From NCBI GenBank assembly GCA_950295325.1, contig OX485807.1:2792501-2856500 (forward strand): a DNA stretch of 64,000 nt, given 5' to 3'. Shown in pieces: positions 48,000-60,304 of this stretch (its first letter is position 1; every line of letters begins with the position of its first letter). The notes under the pieces were generated by a model. The model saw only the letters and a program-made list of their open reading frames with translations. It was not told the DNA's origin and did not search any database. This DNA is from Polytrichum commune. Lineage: Eukaryota; Streptophyta; Polytrichopsida; Polytrichales; Polytrichaceae. The position numbers and the translations under genes were made by a program.

Positions 48000-49409
48000 A
48001 TGATGGACATTGTACCAGTGACACTAAAAATTAAGATTTACGAACGAGTCTACAATGTTATATATCCAAGTCAGAAGAGAGTGCAAGATCTTATGTTGGT
48101 GTTTGCCACCCAATGTAAAGGGGCAATTAAGCCGGGGGCCAAGCGACGATTTTTCGTTTGTATTTATTGTGGTAAGGCAGACTTCTATAATAAGATGAGG
48201 CTCAACCAACACAAGTTTCAAGTAGGGTGCGAAAACGCTAAGTTTTCGGATGGAGTGCCTGCTCTTCTACTGTCCTATCCCGACTTCTTACATGGGCAAG
48301 GGAAGATGGTGGAGGTCATGCGCAAGGGAGCAGCCGATCAAGGTGCAAAGAAAAAAAAGGCGAAGGTGGGGGTTAGTTTTCATGTGGACACCTCTGAGAC
48401 GGAGGATGACAAAGATGCACCAGACCTTGGTGGTTCGCAACCCTTCAAGCAGTCAAATTCCAGTGTCACCGACAGCTACATAGACAACACGCACAAAATT
48501 GTTCCGACACCAACTGATTTGTTCTTCGGTGCAGCGCCCCCGAAGGGAGAGAAGGGGCCTTCACAAGGGAGAGAAAAGAAAGTATGTGCAAAGGGTGAGA
48601 GGACAAAGGACACACTGCAAATTGGACCTGTTAGAAAGAGCACGCAACTCAGTGCTACTGGTCGAGGTTGTTTTAAGGTATTTTCCAAGGTTCAAGATCC
48701 GGTCGTTCAAGTGTATAAAGGTAAGCGGGGCCAAAAAATTCCGGTAGAGGTTCAGAAATGGAAGACAAAAACAAGGGGAGTGTGCGTACAAGAGAAATCC
48801 ATTGTGCGCCAAAATCCTTTAACGGGGTTGTTGGGATCCACATGTGATATTCCAGTGTCACAACGTGTGCGCTCCTGTTTGAAACTGACGGAGGAGGCCA
48901 AGTATGCTGTAAATGACACATTGCATGAAGTATCTAAGGCTATTGATAATGTCCTCTTGGAAGTCCAACCTATTTCTTCTCCAAATGTGTCTCAGTTAAA
49001 TGATCGTGCTTGTGAAGGAGGGGTCCAAGAGATTACTCTACAAGACACTGTATCCAACATGACTTCGTGGGATGACAGGTGGGAACCCACTCCGGGACCT
49101 CTCATTTACTGGGCAGAAGGCAATGAGGCTCCGAAGCCATTTGCTTATCAACCGGGGATGGAAGCGATGTTCAATGTCCGCCGGAATGAGATGTTGCGCC
49201 AAGAAGCAGTTTATGTAGCTCAAGGAAAACAAAGACTTGAAGAAATTTTAAGTTCAAGAATACCGCCCTCGCTTCCCAAGCCTATGTCTATGCCCGGTTT
49301 GTACTACATTCGACAATTCGATGGTGAAGTGACACTACCTTGGTCTTGGAATCATCCAAATGGGAAGATTTTTCGTAGGAAGTGGGAGGAATCTTTTTGC
49401 ACTCAATAA
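48000..49409 (+). CDS. 469-aa single-exon protein with a C2HC zinc finger, family unknown
   Basis: Intact uninterrupted frame from ATG 48000; a second ATG follows at codon 2. Residues 54-77 carry C-x2-C-x13-H-x5-C (Cys54, Cys57, His71, Cys77) in FVCIYCGKADFYNKMRLNQH, a C2H2/BED-like finger with a final Cys. A basic KKKKAK patch (about 117-122), an acidic stretch (TSETEDDKDAPD) and a lysine-rich middle follow. The carboxyl third is Trp/Pro-rich (WDDRWEPTPGPLIYWAEGNE, LPWSWNHPNGKIFRRKW). Probably a nuclear, nucleic-acid-binding protein; function not known. It could be a transposon-derived or captured ORF, since a fragment of repeat S lies 90 bp upstream. Confidence 0.6.
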   Translation: MMDIVPVTLKIKIYERVYNVIYPSQKRVQDLMLVFATQCKGAIKPGAKRRFFVCIYCGKADFYNKMRLNQHKFQVGCENAKFSDGVPALLLSYPDFLHGQGKMVEVMRKGAADQGAKKKKAKVGVSFHVDTSETEDDKDAPDLGGSQPFKQSNSSVTDSYIDNTHKIVPTPTDLFFGAAPPKGEKGPSQGREKKVCAKGERTKDTLQIGPVRKSTQLSATGRGCFKVFSKVQDPVVQVYKGKRGQKIPVEVQKWKTKTRGVCVQEKSIVRQNPLTGLLGSTCDIPVSQRVRSCLKLTEEAKYAVNDTLHEVSKAIDNVLLEVQPISSPNVSQLNDRACEGGVQEITLQDTVSNMTSWDDRWEPTPGPLIYWAEGNEAPKPFAYQPGMEAMFNVRRNEMLRQEAVYVAQGKQRLEEILSSRIPPSLPKPMSMPGLYYIRQFDGEVTLPWSWNHPNGKIFRRKWEESFCTQ

Positions 49410-49611
49410 TTCTATGATCGTTTATAAGGATGTCTTTGGTGGTGGACTGCAAAGAAGGTGAGCACATATGCATCATGACCTTGTTTTCTTCATTTCTAAT
49501 ATGTATATAGATTCTTCTAAAATGATCATTGAGTTTCACAGAATCTCGAATTTATAGCCAAATATTTCTCAAACTCAAGTGGTAGATGTGCAATTATTCG
49601 TCAATTCTTGC

Positions 49612-49779
49612 AGTGTTACAACTTTAGTGTTACATATTCAGTGTTACAACCTCAGTGTAAGAAGTTCAGTGTTACAACTTTAGTGTTACAAGATCAGTGT
49701 TACAACTTCAGTGTTAGAAGTTCGGTGTTACAAATTTAGTGTTACAAGATCAGTGTTACAACTTCAGTGTTATAATTCT
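49612..49779. repeat. 14-bp minisatellite, 12 units
   Basis: Twelve consecutive exact-length units of AGTGTTACAACTTC type. Unit variants recur in the order CTTT, AGATC/TATTC, ACTTC, AAGTTC, giving a 56-bp higher-order period. It lies 200 bp after the zinc-finger ORF. Confidence 0.93.
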
Positions 49780-50796
49780 GCTGAAATGGAGTTTTGTAAT
49801 CAGCCCCAATGCATTAAATAAAGCCAGCACCAGTAGGACACTCAGGTTATCACATAAACCATCCCACAACCAACTTAAATCACAGTGAAATTAGAAGCAA
49901 ATGACAAGCAGACACATAAAATAGAATTAAGAGAAGAGGACAGAAGGCCAATTAGTATGTACAAGTGAAAGGATAGCATGACCTCCTTGGCCTACAGGAA
50001 TAACAGAAGCTTATGTGCATAACAAGGTGTTATACAATTGACATCAGGAAACATGCAGGTAGAGAATGTTACAAACCACATCAAACTGTTTGGAAAACTC
50101 CTTGAGAGGTTTGTGTCTTGGAAGTCAATGCAGCATCAGGCATTCATTAAAGATTTTGAGATTTGGAACCTGGGTTAGCTCACAAAAGCTGCAATGTCTC
50201 ATCCTAAAGACCTATATTCGAGAATGGGACATTCAAGTTCAAATTCCTTGCCTGCCTTGTCTGCTGCCTCCTTCAATCCGCATTACGGCATCGAGTTGAG
50301 CAGGTACAGTTTTCGATCACCATTTAGTCTCCGAAACCCCCTTGTGACATAAACCCCCTGACAGGTTTGTGTCTTGGAAGTCAGTGCAGCATCAGACATT
50401 CATTCAAGCTTTTGAGAATTGGAATTTTAATCCATCCAAATTACACATATGTGAGACATTTAATAGATATTCATAGATGAGGTTCCAAACATCCATTGTC
50501 AGAATAAACAACCCATTGTATAAGAATTCATCACAACATAATTGATGCAGAAGTAGATCCTTTCTTGACTTTTGTAGCTATGGATGTCCTTATAACTTTA
50601 TTCGAATAGGTAATTGTAGGTGAGATTCACAAAACCAGCAAATTGAAGCACGATTGGAACAAACCTGAAGAAGTTTGCCCTCTCCCTTCAGCTCATTGTA
50701 CCTAAAATAGACACATGACAGTGAGGAGTAGAATGTCAATCACCAAATTCTCAGTTTTGTGGGAAGGAACCTACAATCATATGCTTCAACAATGAA
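49780..50796. other. Spacer with a direct repeat
   Basis: A segment of about 75 bp beginning AGGTTTGTGTCTTGGAAGTC occurs at about 50107 and again at about 50365. Otherwise no gene is supported up to the LINE insertion point. Confidence 0.55.
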
Positions 50797-50810
50797 TTCC
50801 ATATTTTACC
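50797..50810. repeat. Left target-site duplication of the LINE
   Basis: TTCCATATTTTACC, identical to 63771-63784 at the other end. Confidence 0.95.
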
Positions 50811-52599
50811 GGTTGCGTTAAGTTACTTGCAAAGGGGGAAAGGAAGGAAAAGATCATGGACATTCAATATTAACCTACCTACGCTCAGAAGATATGAGGA
50901 GAATAGCGGCGGAGCGAAGCTCTGCCGAGGAGCGAGCTCGCAGCAAGCCCAGCTGCCTCCCCCACGATCCACTGCCGAGCAAGAGGAAGACAAAGAAGGA
51001 TGCGAAACGAAGAACGCCAACAACAGATCTGAACCAACAGACATCCAAACGACCAGCACAGCGAAGAGAGGCACAGAAGAAAGACAAGCCGACGAAGAAG
51101 ATCCAGGACAACACAAGCCATATACAAGATGCGCCAACATGCACAAACAAGAGAGCAGGAACCAAAGCAGAGCAAAGGCTCAAATCAAAGCCAGATCCAG
51201 ATCTAAGAGGAAGCAGAGGAAAAAGGAAAACACAAACTCTCAGCAGTAGGGTTCTGCTCTTTCTTATACAATGGGTGCTCATAAGCACCAACACTCTGTG
51301 TGTCTACACACACCACAATGGTCCCCCATCAATGCCTAAGCCCACAAAATCTCCACACAGCTGCCCCGCCCCAATACCAAGATCCATAATCTACACAACA
51401 AGCTACTCCTCTCTAACCTCCACTGGCCGGAACCCCACCATGTGAATGCCTACTCGCCCACTCAACAGAAGCGATCCCACATCAATAATCACCACCATTA
51501 GCTCCCCACTAAGCTACCAACCATCAAGGGCACCCCACACATCCTCTCCACCAAACTGTCTGTGTGTATACACAAAACCCATAACCTACCCACTCCCTCC
51601 CCAACTAACTCCATCAAACTACTCCCACAACCACCACTCAACATGGAGCGCCCTCCCCTCACTTCGCTGCACTCCTGCCTCCACAAATGCGCCCCGCCGC
51701 ACCCCAAGATCGCAACTGCGATGCTCTCCGAACCAGAGCACTCCTCCAATGCCACCCACCCCCAAGCACAAACACAATAAGGTCAACAAAGGCACTCGCA
51801 CCCACCAGCAAGAAACCACACAAAAGCAAGACCAAAAATATGACACTACACATCTTGTTAGCTTACCTCCAGCAGAGAACACTCCACACCAAGCTCCTCC
51901 CCCCGTGGCGATGCAAAACCCCTCGCTGCCAAAACTGCACCACCCCCGAAACACGTTGCCATTCCAAATAAAACAATGCGACCACACACAGCTCATACCA
52001 AGGCAGAATGCACCCACGAATCCACAAAAAACCACCATGTTACACCAATACATCCCATCCACCTACCCATCTAACCAAAAACCACAAAGAGCCGATCCCC
52101 ACAACAAGCCAAAACCCATAGCTACACCCCTGCACACACCCACAGCCAAAACGGCACTCCCTCCCACGATCCCAACCTACAAACAACCCCACTCCTCAAA
52201 TACCTATACAGCCAAAACCCTGCCACCACACACAACTCCCACCACTCCAGACAGCCCCAACCCAAACTCAGGCTCAAAACAAAGCAACAATCTAACAAAA
52301 ACAAAGCTACCACAGATCTCGCCGAAATTCAACGCCAGGCACCACCGAAGGCCAGGCAGATACACACCCACACCCTACCACAGCAAGAAAAGAAACAAAC
52401 ACCCCACCAAAAAATGCCCCTCGCCTCCTCCAAAAAGAATCGCAACACACCTGCACCCACAACCCGCCGATCTATCACCCAACCAGCCCAACCCACAGAC
52501 TCACCCTCAAATACCCCACCCTCCCACACACTTCCTCACTCATCTCCACCACTCAACATCATCCCCCACTCAGCTTCCCCACACAGCACCATCACCATC
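50811..52599 (+). other. LINE 5' leader and proline/threonine-coding tract
   Basis: 50880-51250 is GC-rich with overlapping frames of unclear meaning. Hairpins are visible: AGCAG..CTGCT (51242-51258) and GGTGCT-CATA-AGCACC (51274-51289). From 51446 a frame runs to 53173, mostly Pro/Thr/His/Asn; this follows from the C/A-rich composition and may not be translated. The promoter, if internal, should lie here. Confidence 0.5.
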
Positions 52600-54745
52600 T
52601 CCCAGCATGGCCTCCAAAGACACACTCATGAAACCTGATGCTAGATTAGAGATAGATTTGAGAAACAGGAGCCGGCGAACTCATAGCTCAGGCACCGAGG
52701 ATCGCCACCCACTTCCAACCGCAGAAACCACACCAGGACTACACAACGAGAAACTAGATAGTGTTGGTCACCACAGCAACGGCCTCGCACTCGCAACCAG
52801 CACCAAGACACCCACAGGAACGCTACTGGCACCGAAACGAGCAACGTCGGAGACACTCAGGAGGGGAGGGGCCGAGACAGGAGCAAACGACACACTGGGC
52901 ATCGGACAGGGAGGGGTCGTGACCGACGGCACAAGGGGGCCCGGACAGGGAGGGGTCGAGACCGGCAGAGCGAAGGGGCCCAGTACCAGAACAGGAGCCG
53001 AGAGTGAAAACGGACGACCACAACACTCAAGGACCAGAAGCAGGCGGGTGCTGCTCAGTGACTACGCACAAGACGCACTCCGACTCCACCAAATCCCACA
53101 ACATGAGGACCAAGGAGGCAATACCTATCATAGACATTGTATCACAAATGTGGCTTGGATTCCCTATCCATGAAGCCGTTGCCACCCAAAACGGCAAGGA
53201 AGTCATCCAGGAGTACCGCACCAACGACGATTTTGCACGAGTCGGCACTCCACCAAGTAAAGTCATCGAATTCATGACACTCCGAAGAGCCTTCCCAAGA
53301 GTGCCACAAATGCTCTACCCCAACGAGAGGCCGGATGCAGTGCCCGGCAACCACCTCCACTTACTCAACTTCCAAGACTAGAGAAGGTGGACCCCACCAC
53401 GGGCTTATCCGAAGGCTTCCAAGTCACCATCCGCTTTGACCATGGATTCAAAGGCATAGCTAGACAAGATGCTAGAGGAGCTTGTCTAGAGCGACTCCGC
53501 CAAATGGACATCCCCCTTGGAAAGGCCTACTCAAACCCGATTGACATAGGCCTGAATGCAATTACCAAGAATTGGGTGGGGTTCATTAAGATACACCTAC
53601 TACGACCACAACAAGACGGCCTAGCACTCCTTTAAGGTAGCCGAGCTTTTGTCATGGAGATGGAGGACGGCGAGAAGGTTATTGGGAAAGTGGAGAAAGG
53701 GTACGAGCTTGCCACCAAGGCCCGTAACCTCCGATTACACCTCAAAGGCGAGTCACTATGACACGAAAATGCATTCGACATCTTTGAGGCCATAGCAAGA
53801 GAAAGTTACTACACCGGTAAACAACATGAGTTTATGGGACTCACCAAGCCGGAGCTTGATAAGAACTTCGCATTTCTTACTCTCACTACAGAAGAGGCGC
53901 GGGACCTAGTACTAAAAGACGGACTCACTTTCAACCACGAAAAGTTACAAGTTAGCGTCACCCGGGATCGTGGCAATGGTAACCCATCGGAGCAATGGTA
54001 ACCCATCATAGTCGTCAACAACCTCCCTCAACGCGAACCTCAAACCGCCATCACGCGAGCCATAAAACAAGTCTTCGGGGCGGACAACATAGTGGGAGTA
54101 AGCTTTGGAGCCAACAACCAACCTCATACGGACAAGCATGCAGGATGGTACCACATTCAGTGTCTTAATGCCGCAGTCTACACCGAATGGCTCCATAAGT
54201 CCGCAATCTTGCTAGGAAGAAGGGTCGACTTCATACCACACCGGGGTAGCATCGACGGCTCCGACCCCAACAACACGGCCATACGTCTAGCCCAAGCACC
54301 CGTACGTGAGGTCATCGCCGACAAAATTCAAGCAATGAGCAATGCGGCCAACCCCAACCCGCTCATCACCGAAAAACACCTCAACAAAACCATGAAGGAC
54401 TTTGAAGAAAAACTTGACGAAAAGTTTGGCTCTCTAACCACAAACATCAACAACCATACAGACCGGAGGCTCAAGACCACTACGGCAACACTAGTTCACC
54501 ATACGACCCACCTCCAAGCGCTCCTCGGCACGATCGCCCACGAATTCCAACAATCTAACCTCCGTATGCAAGGGATAGTCAACGGACTATCCGCCGCCGC
54601 CCCGGAGATACTACAGAGAACCAACCCACCGCCACCACCCCAAGGTTACAACACGACCGCTCCACCGCTCCCACTCCAAGCTCCCCCGGGCTTCCACGGG
54701 AACCAACAAATGTCCCAAAAAGGCCCAAACACATTTAATGGATAG
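52600..54745 (+). pseudogene. LINE ORF1, RRM-like and coiled-coil, disabled
   Basis: Nucleic-acid-binding ORF1. The frame 53004-53381 (EAIPIIDIVSQMWLGFPIHE) shifts to the frame 53387-54745, which contains TAA at 53633, TGA at 53758 and TAA at 53999; the last follows a 16-17 bp tandem duplication. Around 54008-54230 IIVVNNLPQREP and GWYHIQCLNAA resemble RNP2 and RNP1 of an RRM. 54390-54500 is charged and helical (MKDFEEKLDEKFGSL), likely a coiled coil; the end is Pro/Gly-rich. Upstream, 52858-52985 holds imperfect ~40-bp repeats (GGGAGGGGTCGTGACCG). The true start is not resolved. The stop codon overlaps the ORF2 start as ATGGATAG at 54738. Confidence 0.7.
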
Positions 54746-56071
54746 TCACCCTATAGGCTACCTTCAATGGTTCATATTTGCTATATGTTTTGTTTTCCAC
54801 TATTTCTATAATAAAGGGTTCAAACCCATGAGTTGGCTACCTAACACGCCCCCCAAAGGCACTCTTACTATCGTCCAACAAATTGGTCCCCATAGGGCCA
54901 TAGTCCAAGAACACAATCCCACAAAACACTAGCAAACAAACATCTAAAACTAAACTACCACAAACGAAAATTATTAATACTTAGCCTCATACTCATAATG
55001 GGGCTAAGCCACCCAACTACTAACCACCAATCAAACCCCCCAAGACATACAACCCTTGGTCCACAAAACCAAACTCACAATATAACCACAAGAAGAGACA
55101 AGCTCCTCCCCATAATAACACATCTAAAACACATACCCATTATGGCCACCTATACACCTCCCTCACATACTCCACTCCCAAAAACATACAAGTTATTACG
55201 ACAAATACCCACCCAAACTACACTCCCATCCATCCAAAATTCATCTCCCACAATCACCCCCATCAACACACTAACACTATATCCACCACACCAATACCTT
55301 ATAAATAACACACTAACACCCAAACATCAATATACACATATTAGAGGAACACCTTATCCCCACCCCACCCACATATACATCATCAAAAACCTAACATATG
55401 TAGTGGACATTAACCCCACTACATCCCACAAATGGCCCCTACCCCCTACACATGGTATCTCCTACCTATTATATAACAAGAAAAACGAGACTCCTTCTCT
55501 CCCTTACATAACATACATTCACACACACTCCATCCACACTAACACCATGCATACATACCCGCCATACACCCCATACACTACATACCCGCCACTTGCCCAC
55601 CACACCGACCTTACACAAGAAATCACCACACACCCAATTAAACCCATTCTCCTAGATAAAACCTACAACACCAACCCACAAATGCCACTCACACAAGGAA
55701 AACCACTAATCCCCCATCGTTCGGGCCCAACTAAACACACAATAAATCCACAAACACTACCCACACCCTATAAGCACACCCCACACACACTCAAACCATC
55801 TAGCCACACACATAATATATATGTCACATCCACATACAAAAGGAACCTAATACCACACCACAAAATCACCACAACCCCTATAGACCCCCCAATACCCACA
55901 CCACCTCACCCCCCGCAACAACCACAATTCCAATACCCAAAACATATAGGCATACACCACACCACCATATACATCACATTCTACACAACCAAACACCCAC
56001 ACTACAAACACCCAACCATACACAAACTAACTGCATACATTAGAGACTTACACGCACTAATATTTCTTAGC

Positions 56072-56098
56072 GGTGATATACAACCTAACCCCGGACCA
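56072..56098 (+). other. 2A-like ribosome-skipping motif, first copy
   Basis: GDIQPNPGP preceded by ALIFLS, matching the D-(V/I)-x-x-N-P-G-P core of 2A peptides reported at the amino ends of several LINE ORF2 proteins. If active, translation would release the amino segment before the nuclease/RT part. Confidence 0.7.
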
Positions 56099-56715
56099 AT
56101 CTCACACATTACCAAAAACCTCCCCCAAGAGTACACACAAAGACAAAGACATTTTTTCATACCCAACTTTATGTATTGGTTCTTCTATTATTGCTATAAT
56201 AAAGAGCATACGCACAACATTTGGCAAACTTGGACACACCCCCAACACATCCACACTACTTACCAACAAACACCTCACCAAACTAATAACACAACCCAAA
56301 AAGATACAATATACCACAAAAAACCTTCAAAGTCCCCACACCAAACAAGAAAAACCATAACCTTAAGTATTATAATTACAATAATAATACCAAGCTACAC
56401 CACCGCTATCCATCAAATAAACCCCGCCCATACGAACAACTCACACCAACATCAACACACCTATAATTCACCCATATATAAAAGAACCCTACTAACACAT
56501 CACAAAATCACCTCCACCCCCATAGACTCCATAACACCTACATCACCTTACCCCCCCCCCAACAACTACAAGCTCACTATCCAAAATTCATTAACACACA
56601 TCACACTATTATATACATCACATTTTACATAACCAAACACCCCCACCATAAACACCCATCCTTATACAAACTAACCAAATATATTATAGACCTCCAAGCA
56701 CTCATACTCCTTAGT

Positions 56716-56742
56716 GGCGACATACATCCTAACTCTGGACCA
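56716..56742 (+). other. 2A-like motif, second copy, altered
   Basis: GDIHPNSGP preceded by ALILLS. The first proline of the NPGP core is serine, which should abolish skipping. This copy is continuous with the downstream endonuclease frame. Confidence 0.7.
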
Positions 56743-57339
56743 CCCATACATATAACTAAAGGTCTCCCCCGGGACTATACACAAAGACAAAAACATTACT
56801 TTATACCTAATACCACCTCACTTAAACCCTCATATACCCACCTAGAAAACTTATTCTCAACACATCTAACACAAGACTCGCCCAACCAAGAACTAACCAA
56901 CATACACCGTCACAAACCAATACTTTCACAACACCCACTACACTCCCAAATTTATGCCCTCATAATAACATATGGACCTACACCACAAATATGCGACCAA
57001 CAAATGGTTGAAGACATCGACCCCCGATGCCTCACCATCCTCAAAAGACTACAAAGATCCCCGGAATACACTTCCTTACACACACAACACTTACACACCA
57101 TCAACCACCACACACCACCTACTACCATAGCACAAACATACACACACATAAATGAAAAAATAGCCAAAGGGGAAACCATAACTATGCCTATCCTACAAAA
57201 AGAAATACCCCATATACCCCCACAAATCCTACTAGAGCTAAGCAAATGTACACAAACCATACATGGTTACCACCCCACACATGACATAATACACCCCAAC
57301 CTTAGCCCGAACACCAGCATAGACACGGACAATCACCAA

Positions 57340-58150
57340 ACTTCCACATTAAAAATAATTACCTAGAATACAGGGTGTATCAGCTCAAGTTTACCTGGAA
57401 TCCAAGAACTCGCACGAACAACACATAAAGACCCACATATCATACTCATCCAAGAAACTAAACTCCAAAAACTAAAATCCACAACATATATAGACAAAAA
57501 ATCCCCAAACTACAAAATTATATATAATAACTCAAACACCACAACACCAAACCAAAACAGATATTCTAGGGACAACCTGGCTAGAGGGGGTACCCTAACT
57601 ATGATACCTAAAACCATTCACACAAACGAAAATATCACCAAAATCCCCACACCTAGCACAATCTCACCATACCTACAAGTCATCACCATCAAAAATAAAC
57701 CAATCACCCCCATACTCCTCATAAATATGTACATGCCTACACACCCCCAAGACCTACACCTAATACAAGAAATCCAAAACTAAATCCAAAACTAAATCCA
57801 AAACTAAATCCAAACATTAGTACAAAATCACTCAATACACCACATCATACTAGGAGGTGACTTCAACCGAGACATCCTCCTTAAAAGACGGTCATCCAAC
57901 GGAATAACATCCCCTCCCAATCCACATGACCATAAATGGGCTCACTTCACACAAAGACTAGGACTCAAAACGATTAATAACCACGAAACATACACAAGGC
58001 AAGGGGGATACAATTACACCGCGACTAGCCACATTGATGGATTTTACTCTAATCTCCCAAACCACGCCTCCCTACAAAGCTACACAATCACTAACCTTAA
58101 CCAAAATTTTGACCATCACCCGGTCCAATTACAATTAGCCCCAAACACCA
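57340..58150 (+). other. ORF2 APE-type endonuclease domain
   Basis: Order of motifs: ILIQETKL (57444 on, catalytic Glu), GGDFN (57853-57867), SHIDGFYSN (58027-58053) and DHHPV (58111-58125, catalytic Asp-His). This is the complete apurinic-type LINE endonuclease set that nicks target DNA. The first motif is interrupted by TAG near 57364. Confidence 0.85.
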
Positions 58151-58979
58151 TAATTATAAAGACCAAACCAACACCTAACACCAATCCTAGGATCATCTAT
58201 CCTATATCCCCGATAAATATCCAAAACCTCCTAACAACCTTCCTAGATAAACAAAATCTTCAAATATTAAATCTCATAGACACATTACAACAAGACCAAC
58301 TCACTCAACCACAATGGGAAGAAGCCAAAATTAACTTCCAAAAAATCTTAAACTCTCTCAGCAATTGTGTTGAGCAAACATGCATGACACAACCCACACC
58401 CCTCTCCCCAACCGAGCCAAGATCCAAGGCGGATTCCTCCCAAGAAAGCAATAGAAAATTTGGAAATTACACCTCAAAATATATCACAGCATCCGCAAAG
58501 CAATACATGCAGTCTGCCACTACCACCACACACAATTACATAATCACCCCGACATAAAGACACTCCTCTCACTCCACAATGTCAACATCCCCCCCCCTCC
58601 CCACAAACAATGGATTGAGGACCTAGCCCATATAGGCCAAACGGCCAAAATAGATGCCTACAAAATTACCTCCAAACAAACCTCGATCAACTGCAAAATC
58701 GCCATCAAGAAATATAGAGCCCTACTCAACACCAAACCCAAAACTATCCACAAAAAGATCTTCCAACCATCAACCGAAAGCTCGTTGGATTGCATAAAAG
58801 ACTCTCACAATAACATACTTACCAAACCCATAGAAATAGCCAATGAAATATACCGCGTCCAACAAATATCATTTCAAAGACAAGCGCCCATTTGCGATGA
58901 CACCATAGACCACCCACACATATGCATGTGTGCCATACGAAAATATCCATGGTACTCATAAGACGGGATCATAATAGAC

Positions 58980-60115
58980 AAACGCGGACCTCAAAACCCA
59001 CAAATAAGCCTACAATTCACTAGAGAAATATATGACAATTGTGTAAAAAGATTAACCAAAGGTAAAACCCCCGGCCCGGACAACATCCCCAACGACATCA
59101 TCAAGATATTACCCCCACAATGCCAAACCTTTATATTCTTATTCTTCCTACATTTCTACAAACAACGGGAAATCCCAACTGCCTAGAAACACAGTAAAAC
59201 TATTTTACTCCATAAAAAAGAAGACCCTACCCAACTCAACAACTATAGACCAATAGCGTTAGTTAATACAATATATAAACTATATACTAGCACATTAACA
59301 ACCCTCCTTACAAACTACGGGAAAGAAACCGCATACTACACTTCAGTCAAGAAGGTTTCCGCCCACAACGTAATACCTCAAGGCAAATACAAACGCTAAT
59401 AGCCGCCCTCGAAGATGCACGACTCACGAATAAAGACATATATCTAACATACATAGACTTTAAAAACGCTTTTGGTTCTATAGACCACGCAAGACTCCTA
59501 GCTATCATGGCCGACCTAGGCTACCCCTTAGATGCCATCGAAATAGTAGGCAACATTTATAACCATTCTACCACCGCCTTCACGGATAACTTCTTCGGAA
59601 CTACACCTCCCATCAAAATTAACCGACGTACCATACAAGGTGACACCCTTAGCCCATATTTATTCATAATCTTTCTAGAACCACTCTTAAGATGGCTAGA
59701 GAAGGGCAATATGGGCTACCACTTTAGCACGTCCCCATCCACATACACCACATCGGCATATGCCGACGACCTAGCCATTATCACCGACAAAATTCAACAT
59801 ATTCAACCTCAAATAACTAAGCTCCAAAAATTCGCCGAATGGGCGCATATGAATCTCAACTTATCAAAATGCACCATCACCGGATGCCCTAACAAGTCCA
59901 AACTCAAACCTAATACCTTTAAAGCGTTCATCCAATCCCAAAACATTATGTATAAATCCAAAAACTTCCCAATCCTTATACAAAATGAGCCATCCACATA
60001 CCTAGGCATCCAACTAGTGCCATCCCTAAAATGGAATCTCCAAAAAGAACTCACCTTAAATAAAGCCAAACAACAAGGCAAACTACTCGCCGCCTCCCCG
60101 GCAAGCTTAAAATAA
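58980..60115 (+). other. ORF2 reverse transcriptase domain
   Basis: Motifs in order: GKTPGPDNIP (59061), NNYRPIALVN (59240), EGFRPQRNT, YIDFKNAFGSIDH (59452; first catalytic Asp), QGDTLSPYLF (59637), YADD (59759-59770, catalytic pair). A frame change falls between 59310 and 59350. Confidence 0.92.
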
Positions 60116-60304
60116 AAAATCAAAATCCTTAATACCGTCATAAAACCTCGGATTGCCTACGCATACTATGCGGTCCCCTTTTCAAAGCCCGATATTAAAA
60201 AACTTGATAAAATAATCAGTAAAATAACAAAAGAAACTTGCAACATACCAAAAAGTACAGCCAATATCCTCACACACCTACCACACGAAAACTTCGGCAT
60301 AAAT

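Larger units (their letters stand above)
55805..56803 (+). repeat. Direct duplication of the ORF2 2A module
   Basis: 55805-56160 and 56455-56803 are diverged direct copies, each ending in the 2A-like site followed by YTQRQ(R/K)H. Weaker similarity extends upstream to the hydrophobic segments at 54953 (LLILSLILIMGLSHP) and 56355 (ITLSIIITIIIPSY). The first copy keeps the NPGP motif; the second, which is in frame with the APE domain, reads NSGP. Confidence 0.75.

Noticed and set aside
50875-51294. Minus-strand and alternative plus-strand frames in the GC-rich LINE leader
   Set aside because: Overlapping frames on both strands with no motif; typical of GC-rich sequence poor in stop codons.
51446-53173. 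575-codon open frame in the LINE leader as a proline-rich protein gene
   Set aside because: Its composition follows from the A+C-rich, G-poor strand; the recognisable ORF1 sequence near its end is in another frame.
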